From: Negativibacillus massiliensis
Lineage (GTDB): Bacteria; Bacillota; Clostridia; Oscillospirales; Ruminococcaceae
Assembly (NCBI RefSeq): GCF_900148495.1
Contig: NZ_FTRU01000007.1
Span: 186,001-250,000, forward strand
Direction of reading: 5' to 3'
Length of the DNA: 64,000 nt
Part shown: positions 58,148-64,000 of the stretch, piece by piece
Numbering within the stretch: the stretch's first letter is position 1
Layout of the letters: every line of letters starts with the position of its first letter
Position numbers and translations under genes: made by a program
Notes under the pieces: generated by a model
What the model saw: the letters and a program-made list of their open reading frames with translations, nothing else
What the model was told of the DNA's origin: nothing
The model's database searches: none

Positions 58148-60217
58148 ATGGATTTAACAATCCTGGCTCCTATTGGAGCAGTGCTGGCTTTACTGTTTGC
58201 TATTTTCCAGGCAAAGAAAGTCATGAGTGAGGACGAGGGTACTGACCTGATGAAGTCCCTGTCCCAGAAAATCCGCACCGGTGCTGATGCTTACCTGAAA
58301 AGACAGTACAAGAGCGTAGCTATTGTATTCGTTGTTCTGGTAATCATCTTCGCTATCCTGGCTGCATTTGGTCAGGTAAACACTTTTGTTCCGGTTGCAT
58401 TCGTAACAGGCGGTGTATTCTCCGCTCTGTCCGGCTACTGCGGCATGAAGATTGCTACTGCTGCTAACGCAAGAACTGCTAACGCAGCTCACCACAGCCT
58501 GAATAAAGGTCTGAAGGTAGCATTCTCCGCTGGTTCCGTAATGGGCTTTACCGTAGTTGGTCTGGGCCTGCTGGATACTTCCATCTGGTTCTACATTCTG
58601 AAAATGGTTTACGGTGACAACGCACAGGCAATTGCTTCCGCTCTGGTTACCTTTGGTATGGGTGCTTCCACCATGGCTCTGTTTGCTCGTGTAGGCGGCG
58701 GTATCTTCACCAAAGCTGCTGACGTTGGTGCTGACCTGGTTGGTAAAGTTGAAGCTGGTATCCCAGAAGACGACCCGAGAAACCCTGCAGTTATCGCTGA
58801 CAACGTAGGCGACAACGTAGGTGACGTTGCTGGTATGGGTGCTGACCTGTATGAATCCTATGCAGGTGCAAGACTTTCCTCCATGGCTCTGGGCGTTTCC
58901 GCTGGCCTTGGCTTCCAGGGTATGATGATCCCAATGGCTCTGTGTGCTCTGGGTATCTTCGCTTCCATTATCGGTTCCTTCTTTGTTAAGACAGAAGAAG
59001 GCGCAGATCAGAAGAAACTGCTTGGTTCTCTGAGAAAAGGTACATATATCAGCTCTGTTCTGGTAATCATTGCTGCCTTTGCTCTGATTAAAGTTTCCGG
59101 TCTTAGCATCGGTCTCTTCTTCGCTATCATTTCCGGTTTGCTGGCAGGCGTACTGATCGGTTACTTCACCGAATACTACACCTCCGACTCTTACAAACCA
59201 ACTCAGCATCTGGCTGAAACTTCCGAAACAGGTTCTGCTACCCTGATCATCGGTGGTCTGGGTCTTGGTATGAAATCCACTGCAATCCCAGCTGTTATTG
59301 TTGGTGTAGCAGTTCTGATCAGCTACTTTGTATCCGGTGGTGCAGAAAGCTTCAACATGGGTCTGTACGGAATCTCTCTGGCAGCTGTTGGTATGCTGTC
59401 CACTCTGGGTATCACTCTGGCTACCGACGCTTACGGCCCTGTTGCTGATAACGCTGGTGGTATCGCTGAAATGGCTGGTCTGGGCGAAGAAGTTCGTAAC
59501 AGAACCGACGCTCTGGACTCCCTGGGTAACACAACCGCTGCTACCGGTAAAGGTTTTGCAATTGGTTCCGCAGCTCTGACCGCTCTGGCTCTGGTTGCTT
59601 CCTACATCGATCAGGTAAAACTGATTGCTCCAGATTATAACTTCGACCTGTCCGTTATGAACCCACCTGTACTGATCGGTCTTCTGATCGGTGCTATGCT
59701 CCCATTCGTATTCGCAGCTCTGACAATGGAATCCGTTGGCCGTGCTGCACAGAGCATCGTTGTTGAAGTTCGTAGACAGTTCAAATCCATCCCAGGTCTG
59801 ATGGAAGGTACTGCTGAACCAGACTACAGAAGCTGTGTTGACCTGTGTACTAAATCCGCTCTGCACGAGATGGTTCTGCCAGCAGTTCTGGCTATCGTTG
59901 TTCCAGTTATCGTTGGTCTGATCATGGGCGTTGTTGGTGTAACTGGTATGCTGGCTGGTGCTACTGTTTCCGGTTTCGTTCTGGCAGTTATGATGTCCAA
60001 CTCCGGTGGTGCTTGGGATAACGCTAAGAAATACATCGAAGCTGGCCACCACGGCGGCAAAGGTTCTGACAACCACAAAGCAGCTGTTGTTGGCGATACC
60101 GTTGGTGACCCATTCAAGGATACATCCGGTCCAGCTATCAACATTCTGATCAAACTGCTCTCCATGGTTTCCATCGTATTTGCAGCAGTTGTTGCTAACT
60201 TCTCTTTGATCAAATAA
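58148..60217 (+). CDS. hppA: Membrane-bound ion-pumping pyrophosphatase
   Basis: A 689-residue polytopic pump coupling pyrophosphate hydrolysis to H+ or Na+ export. Substrate-site motifs: GGGIFTKAADVGADLVGKVEAGIPE near 188 and DNVGDNVGDVAGMGADLYES near 220, DAYGPVADNAGGIAEMAGL near 425, and the C-terminal GDTVGDPFKDTSGPAINI near 655. GNTTAATGKGFAIGSA near 462 has Ala rather than Lys at the position separating K+-dependent from K+-independent pumps, so it is of the K+-dependent class; whether it moves Na+ or H+ is not settled by eye. The start at 58148 follows a GAAGGGAATGG tract. Codons are unusually rich in GCT and GGT compared with neighbours. Confidence 0.96.
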   Translation: MDLTILAPIGAVLALLFAIFQAKKVMSEDEGTDLMKSLSQKIRTGADAYLKRQYKSVAIVFVVLVIIFAILAAFGQVNTFVPVAFVTGGVFSALSGYCGMKIATAANARTANAAHHSLNKGLKVAFSAGSVMGFTVVGLGLLDTSIWFYILKMVYGDNAQAIASALVTFGMGASTMALFARVGGGIFTKAADVGADLVGKVEAGIPEDDPRNPAVIADNVGDNVGDVAGMGADLYESYAGARLSSMALGVSAGLGFQGMMIPMALCALGIFASIIGSFFVKTEEGADQKKLLGSLRKGTYISSVLVIIAAFALIKVSGLSIGLFFAIISGLLAGVLIGYFTEYYTSDSYKPTQHLAETSETGSATLIIGGLGLGMKSTAIPAVIVGVAVLISYFVSGGAESFNMGLYGISLAAVGMLSTLGITLATDAYGPVADNAGGIAEMAGLGEEVRNRTDALDSLGNTTAATGKGFAIGSAALTALALVASYIDQVKLIAPDYNFDLSVMNPPVLIGLLIGAMLPFVFAALTMESVGRAAQSIVVEVRRQFKSIPGLMEGTAEPDYRSCVDLCTKSALHEMVLPAVLAIVVPVIVGLIMGVVGVTGMLAGATVSGFVLAVMMSNSGGAWDNAKKYIEAGHHGGKGSDNHKAAVVGDTVGDPFKDTSGPAINILIKLLSMVSIVFAAVVANFSLIK

Positions 60218-60233
60218 GTATCTTTTGATACTC

Positions 60234-60266
60234 CAAAAAACGGCATCCGTTTGGATGCCGTTTTTG
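60234..60266 (+). terminator. Intrinsic terminator after hppA
   Basis: AAAAACGGCATCC pairs with GGATGCCGTTTTT around GTTT. Confidence 0.92.
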
Positions 60267-60291
60267 TATATCAGGGAAAGGAGCAAATAAG

Positions 60292-61125
60292 ATGATTTAT
60301 CTGTTTTGTGCAATCGCTTCGAGTGCGGCAGTGTCAGCAGTGCTTCGGATTGGAGACAGAAAGTGCACAGGAAAATATTCCCGTTTTGCGATGAACTACC
60401 TTTCAGCGGCAGTGTTTGCGTTTTTGACTATGCAGTCCTGTGAGTTTGTACTGGATGGGTCCGGTATGTTTGCACTGGGACTGGGCGCAGTTCAGGGAAT
60501 TTTATATCTGCTGAGTCTGGTAAGTCTGCAAAGCAGCATCCGGAAAAACGGCGTCATCCTTTCGGGAACTTTTGCGCGCTTAGGACTGATTATCCCGATG
60601 ATTTTTGCAATTGTTGCCTTTGGGGAACTGCCGGGAGTATTGCAGACGATTGGTTTTCTGATTGCCTGCGCTGCAATCTGGATGATGCAGGTCAAAGAAG
60701 AAAAGAACAGCGATAAGAACTATTCGGGGCTGATTCTGCTTTTGGTAATCAGCGGCTTGACCGACAGCATGGCAAAAATCTTTGAGGAACTGGGTGACCG
60801 AAAGCTTGATTCCTGGTTTTTGCTCATCACCTTTATTGTAGCGTTTTTCCTCAGTGTCGGCATGATGATTTATCACAAGGAAAAGCTGGGAGTTTCGGAG
60901 ATTGTGTACGGCTGTCTGGTCGGTATCCCGAACTATGGCTCGGTGTTTTTCCTGCTCAAGGCACTGACCTCTTTGCCAGCGGTTCTGGTCTATCCGACCT
61001 ATAGTGCAGGAACGATTCTTGCCATCAGCCTGATTGGCGTTGCAGCATTTGGGGAACGTCCAAGAAAACGGCAGTGGGCTGCACTGGGAATGATTCTGGT
61101 GGCTCTTGTGCTCTTAAATTTATAA
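60292..61125 (+). CDS. DMT/EamA-like permease
   Basis: A 277-residue membrane protein with about ten hydrophobic helices in two halves (1-130 and 145-277), the layout of drug/metabolite transporter (EamA) permeases; LSGTFARLGLIIPMIFAIVAFGELP near residue 88 and ALTSLPAVLVYPTYSAGTILAISLIGVAAFGE near 223 are the corresponding repeat segments, each with the terminal FGE-P/RPR feature. Substrate unknown. GGAAAGGAG precedes the ATG. It sits between two strong terminators and is probably transcribed by read-through or an unrecognised promoter. Confidence 0.8.
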   Translation: MIYLFCAIASSAAVSAVLRIGDRKCTGKYSRFAMNYLSAAVFAFLTMQSCEFVLDGSGMFALGLGAVQGILYLLSLVSLQSSIRKNGVILSGTFARLGLIIPMIFAIVAFGELPGVLQTIGFLIACAAIWMMQVKEEKNSDKNYSGLILLLVISGLTDSMAKIFEELGDRKLDSWFLLITFIVAFFLSVGMMIYHKEKLGVSEIVYGCLVGIPNYGSVFFLLKALTSLPAVLVYPTYSAGTILAISLIGVAAFGERPRKRQWAALGMILVALVLLNL

Positions 61126-61156
61126 AAAAAGGTCTGCATTTTGCAGACCTTTTTTA
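61124..61156 (+). terminator. Intrinsic terminator
   Basis: AAAAAAGGTCTGC pairs with GCAGACCTTTTTT around ATTT. Confidence 0.92.
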
Positions 61157-61161
61157 GCTTC

Positions 61162-61197
61162 TTGATTTTATCAGATACAGGGAATATACTGATAAAA
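61162..61197 (+). promoter_or_regulatory. Promoter with overlapping dyad, Vat-like gene
   Basis: TTGATT (61162-61167), 17-base spacer, TATACT (61185-61190). The dyad TTTTATCAG (61166-61174) and CTGATAAAA (61189-61197) spans the spacer and -10, so a bound regulator would block transcription. Confidence 0.6.
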
Positions 61198-61275
61198 GAG
61201 GTGGTATTCCTTGAAACGATGTATTGTAATATCTGGAATAGTAGAGGACAAAAAATCATAGCAGGAGGATTTTTC

Positions 61276-61905
61276 ATGACTATTCCAGAGAAAAAAATTT
61301 ATCCGCGTACCCAAGATACGCAGACCGTTTACCTCAAAAACGTTATTACGAACCCCAATATTATAGTGGGAGAATACACCATGTACAATGACTTTGTACA
61401 TGACCCACGAATGTTTGAACAAAACAACGTGCTTTACCACTATCCGATTAACCATGACAAGCTTATAATTGGCAAGTTCTGTTCGATTGCCTGCGGAGCA
61501 AAATTTCTTTTTAACAGTGCAAATCATACGCTTTCTTCGCTATCGACCTATCCGTTTCCTCTGTTTTTTGAGGAATGGGGGTTGGAAAAAAAGAATGTCG
61601 CAGACAGTTGGGACAACAAGGGAGATATTGTTGTTGGCAATGACGTGTGGATTGGGTATGAAGCGGTTATCCTTTCAGGTGTTACAATTGGAGATGGTGC
61701 AGTGATTGGAGCCCGTGCCGTTGTAACAAAGGATGTTCCTCCTTATACCATTGTGGGTGGAGTTCCTGCAAAACCAATCAAAAAGCGTTTTTCTGACGAG
61801 AGCATCAAGAAACTTCAGTCTATTCGTTGGTGGGATTGGTCGAAGGAAAAAATTGCCGAGAACATAACGGCAATTCAGTCCGGAAATATAGAGCAATTAA
61901 AATGA
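61276..61905 (+). CDS. Vat-like xenobiotic (streptogramin A-type) O-acetyltransferase
   Basis: A 209-residue left-handed beta-helix acetyltransferase of the Vat/CatB group. The order of motifs parallels Vat[13 protein letters not shown] near residue 28, [44 protein letters not shown] (50-95 region; catalytic His in SANHT), [47 protein letters not shown] hexapeptide repeats (~115-165), and the C-terminal [18 protein letters not shown]. Such enzymes inactivate streptogramin A antibiotics or chloramphenicol, but many chromosomal relatives have unknown substrates. AGGAGG precedes the ATG. Transcribed alone from a promoter with an overlapping operator-like dyad. Confidence 0.87.
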   Translation: MTIPEKKIYPRTQDTQTVYLKNVITNPNIIVGEYTMYNDFVHDPRMFEQNNVLYHYPINHDKLIIGKFCSIACGAKFLFNSANHTLSSLSTYPFPLFFEEWGLEKKNVADSWDNKGDIVVGNDVWIGYEAVILSGVTIGDGAVIGARAVVTKDVPPYTIVGGVPAKPIKKRFSDESIKKLQSIRWWDWSKEKIAENITAIQSGNIEQLK

Positions 61906-61942
61906 TAAAAAGATGCTGCCATTATGGCAGCATCTTTTTTCT
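61906..61942. terminator. Intrinsic terminator between convergent genes
   Basis: AAAAAGATGCTGCC pairs with GGCAGCATCTTTTT around ATTAT. Confidence 0.92.
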
Positions 61943-62004
61943 TCATTGAAGGGAAATTTATTTTTAACTCTATCACAGGACAAAATAGAAAAATCAGATA
62001 CAGG

Positions 62005-63318
62005 TTAAGCTAATCCAAAGCGTGCGATATGCAGCGAATTTGAGCTGTTCAGAGATTCCTCGATGCGCAGGAGCTGATTGTATTTTGCGGTGCGTTCGCC
62101 GCGGCAGGGAGCACCGGTTTTAATCTGTCCGGCACCGCAGGCAACTGCAATGTCTGCAATACAGCAGTCCTCGGTCTCACCGGAACGGTGGGAGAGGATG
62201 GTTTTCCATCCTGCCCTCTGGGCGATCTGCACCGCTTCCAGTGTCTGGCTGAGCGTTCCGATCTGGTTTGGTTTAATCAAAACAGCGTTTGCTGCCTTCA
62301 TGCCGATTCCCTCGCGAATCCGCTCTGGGTTGGTGACAAACAGGTCATCCCCCACAATCTGGATGCGGCTTCTCAGTCGATGGGTGATCTGGACAAAGGA
62401 CTGCCAGTCGTTTTCTCCCAGCGGGTCCTCGATGGAGCGGATGGGATACTTGGCACACAGACCTTCCCAATGGGCAATCAGTTCCTCGGCAGTGTAGGAA
62501 AGGTTGGATTTTGGCAGGGTATAGGGTTTGTCCGGCATGGATTCGTCGGGAGACTGGGGAATTGGATTTGCCCACTCGGAAGCGGCAGCGTCAATTCCCA
62601 ACACAAAATCCTCCTCCGGCATAAATCCTGCGCGGTCGATTGCCTGCATCAGCAGTCCAAATGCCTCATCTTCCGAACCGAGGTTTGGAGCAAATCCACC
62701 TTCATCGCCCACCGCGGTGCAAAGACCCTTTTCTTTTAGAATCTCCTTTAAACGATGGTAGACACGGCAGCACTGTTCCAGTGCCTGGGAAAAACTTTCT
62801 GCCTTGTGGGGAATGATCATCAGCTCCTGAATGTCCAGATTGTTGGAAGCATGCGCTCCGCCGTTGAGGATATTCATCATTGGAACGGGAAGAATATTGG
62901 CGTTGCTTCCTCCAAGATAGCGATAGAGCGGGAGACGATAGGAAATGGCGGCAGCTTTTGCACAGGCAAGCGATACTCCAAGCATCGCGTTGGAGCCGAG
63001 TTTTCTTCCCTGATCGTCAGCAAGTGCTGTCAAAATCTGATCGATTTCCTGCTGGGCAGAAATATTTTTCCCCTTGAGAGCAGGTAAAATGGTTTGTGTT
63101 ACCTGTCCCACAGCCTGAGTCACACCTTTTCCAAGATAGAGTGAAGGGTCGTTGTCACGCAGTTCGGCAAGTTCATGTTCCCCGGTGGAAGCACCGGATG
63201 GGACAGCTGCTCTTCCAATGCTGCCATCGTTTAACACAACTACCGCTTCCAGTGTCGGATTGCCGCGGGAATCCAGAATCTGACGGGCTTTTATCGATTC
63301 AATCTGTCGTTTGTTCAT
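62005..63318 (-). CDS. eno: Enolase
   Basis: A 437-residue enolase, converting 2-phosphoglycerate to phosphoenolpyruvate in glycolysis. Visible: RQILDSRGNPTLEAVV near residue 13, AAVPSGASTGEHE near 37 (mobile loop), GDEGGFAPNLGS near 206 (catalytic Glu), metal ligands in SIEDPLGENDW near 295 and QIVGDDLFVTN near 322, and SHRSGETEDCCIAD near 377. An extra ~20-residue Pro/Ser-rich loop near 258-278 (PIPQSPDESMPDKPY) makes it slightly longer than average. The start at 63318 gives the usual N-terminus; the longer frame to 63375 lacks support. AAAGGA lies upstream. Monocistronic. Confidence 0.95.
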   Translation of the reverse strand: MNKRQIESIKARQILDSRGNPTLEAVVVLNDGSIGRAAVPSGASTGEHELAELRDNDPSLYLGKGVTQAVGQVTQTILPALKGKNISAQQEIDQILTALADDQGRKLGSNAMLGVSLACAKAAAISYRLPLYRYLGGSNANILPVPMMNILNGGAHASNNLDIQELMIIPHKAESFSQALEQCCRVYHRLKEILKEKGLCTAVGDEGGFAPNLGSEDEAFGLLMQAIDRAGFMPEEDFVLGIDAAASEWANPIPQSPDESMPDKPYTLPKSNLSYTAEELIAHWEGLCAKYPIRSIEDPLGENDWQSFVQITHRLRSRIQIVGDDLFVTNPERIREGIGMKAANAVLIKPNQIGTLSQTLEAVQIAQRAGWKTILSHRSGETEDCCIADIAVACGAGQIKTGAPCRGERTAKYNQLLRIEESLNSSNSLHIARFGLA

Positions 63319-63379
63319 AATGGGTCTCATCCTTTCGGAAAAATCTGAATTTTTTATCAAAAATAGTCTGCCCAAAGGA

Positions 63380-63409
63380 TTGCTTTTTATGACAACAGTC
63401 TTTTATAAT
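63380..63409 (+). promoter_or_regulatory. Probable promoter of the right-edge lipoprotein gene
   Basis: TTGCTT (63380-63385), 18-base spacer, TATAAT (63404-63409). Confidence 0.55.
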
Positions 63410-63495
63410 GAGGATATAAGAAGAGCGAATGATTGACCGGACTTTAGCACAAAATAAGGGAGATGTCAGATAGAAAAGAAAGGTGTGGTAATCAG

Positions 63496-64000
63496 ATGAA
63501 AAAAATGATTTCGATGATATTGACAGCTGCTTTGCTGCTGACCGCCTTTACCGGCTGCAGCAGGGAGGCAGAACCACAGAATACACAGCCTGAGCCACCG
63601 GTTGAACAGTCGGCGCCGGAAGTATCGGAGGAAGAACAGCCAGAGATACAGCCTGATGAGCAAGGGGAATCTCAGGAGCGAAACGACAGCCTGTCCGGTG
63701 AAAAACAAGACGAAACTGAGGATGAGCTGAGCATGGAAAAACCTTCCGAGCAGGAAGAAGCAGAAGAAACAAATCAATCGGAAGAGCAGCAGGAAGAGGA
63801 ATCGACAGAACAGTCTGCCCAGACCCAAAGTGAGGTTGTGACCGAGCAGACCTCAGTACAGGGACTGGACACCACAAAACTTGGATGGGGTCCGGGCGGA
63901 CCGGTCGATGAGGACAACCGCCCCAGCGGTGCGACCTCCTATCAGGAAAAATATGGTCAGTATGGTGCGGATTTTATCCGAGAAAATGAGAAAAAGATCT
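63496..64000 (+). CDS. Secreted lipoprotein, N-terminal part; possible PdaA-like polysaccharide deacetylase
   Basis: The gene runs off the right edge; 168 residues are visible. A lipoprotein signal peptide (MISMILTAALLLTAFTGC, lipid-modified Cys near residue 21) is followed by a ~110-residue linker extremely rich in Glu, Gln and Ser. The last visible part (LDTTKLGWGPGGPVDEDNRPSG, then YQEKYGQYGADFIRENEKKI) resembles the segment that precedes the catalytic TFDxGYEN motif in PdaA-type delta-lactam-forming peptidoglycan deacetylases of spore cortex. The catalytic domain itself is outside the window, so this is an inference. AGGTGTGG precedes the ATG. Confidence 0.7.
   Translation, partial: MKKMISMILTAALLLTAFTGCSREAEPQNTQPEPPVEQSAPEVSEEEQPEIQPDEQGESQERNDSLSGEKQDETEDELSMEKPSEQEEAEETNQSEEQQEEESTEQSAQTQSEVVTEQTSVQGLDTTKLGWGPGGPVDEDNRPSGATSYQEKYGQYGADFIRENEKKI

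Noticed and set aside
58190-60313. 707-codon open frame antisense to hppA
   Set aside because: Shadow of the GCT/GGT-rich hppA codons (Ser/Thr/Asn/Gln-rich translation); no start signals.

Overview
The window looks like a chromosome segment of an anaerobic, endospore-forming Clostridia bacterium, probably of the Oscillospirales/Ruminococcaceae-Butyricicoccaceae sphere. This is inferred from gene content: SpoIIE, an alpha/beta-type small acid-soluble spore protein, a collagen-like exosporium protein, a T-box leader, class III fructose bisphosphatase, a membrane pyrophosphatase, BlaI/M56 regulators and sigma-A promoters of the Firmicutes kind. I recognise no phage, IS transposase, rRNA or CRISPR array. 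The species is not identified.

Layout. 1-7.8 kb: end of htpG, a Sir2 deacylase, a small hypothetical gene, secA and fbp. 8.4-15.3 kb (minus strand): a polyamine cluster (arginine decarboxylase-type enzyme, speE, speB, carboxynorspermidine dehydrogenase and decarboxylase) plus speD. speD sits directly behind a ~375-nt structured RNA with its own promoter and terminator. 15.9-17.1 kb: luxS and mtnN, which recycle the by-products of S-adenosylmethionine use. 17.7-29 kb: a LysR/CofE-like divergent pair, three GNAT domains in two genes, a HAD phosphatase, an antiporter/TetR operon with two palindromic operators, a zinc deacylase, a lipoprotein and a secreted metallo-beta-lactamase-fold protein. 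27.9-30.9 kb (minus): T-box(Trp)-trpS-alaX. 31.2-38.2 kb: spoIIE, a small membrane protein, an EF-G paralogue with a hairpin-rich leader, and niaR.

38.2-44.9 kb (minus): two consecutive BlaI + M56 (BlaR1-like) modules. The two repressors are identical in protein sequence and the membrane protease halves are nearly so, but the extracellular sensor halves are unrelated in length and sequence, each ending in a LytM/M23-like domain that has lost metal ligands. 45-49.2 kb: niaX with a NiaR-like operator, then a P-loop/ferredoxin ATPase pair, a NifX-like protein, an Mrp carrier and a DUF2007-like protein. 49.3-55.4 kb: asparaginase, TetR, radical SAM, PAP2, collagen-like protein, tRNA-Gln and tRNA-Pro, thioredoxin, SASP. 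55.5-64 kb: Na/Pi cotransporter (with a possible PhoP box), hppA, a DMT permease, a Vat-like acetyltransferase, enolase, and the start of a secreted lipoprotein.

The most conspicuous non-coding feature is a family of roughly 0.4-0.6 kb intergenic elements (at least nine full or partial copies) built from a fixed order of hairpins. Loops and flanks are conserved while stems change in a compensatory way. One copy carries a small AT-rich gene in its variable middle; another lies between the Trp T-box and trpS. All calls were made by reading the sequence; no database searches or folding computations were run.
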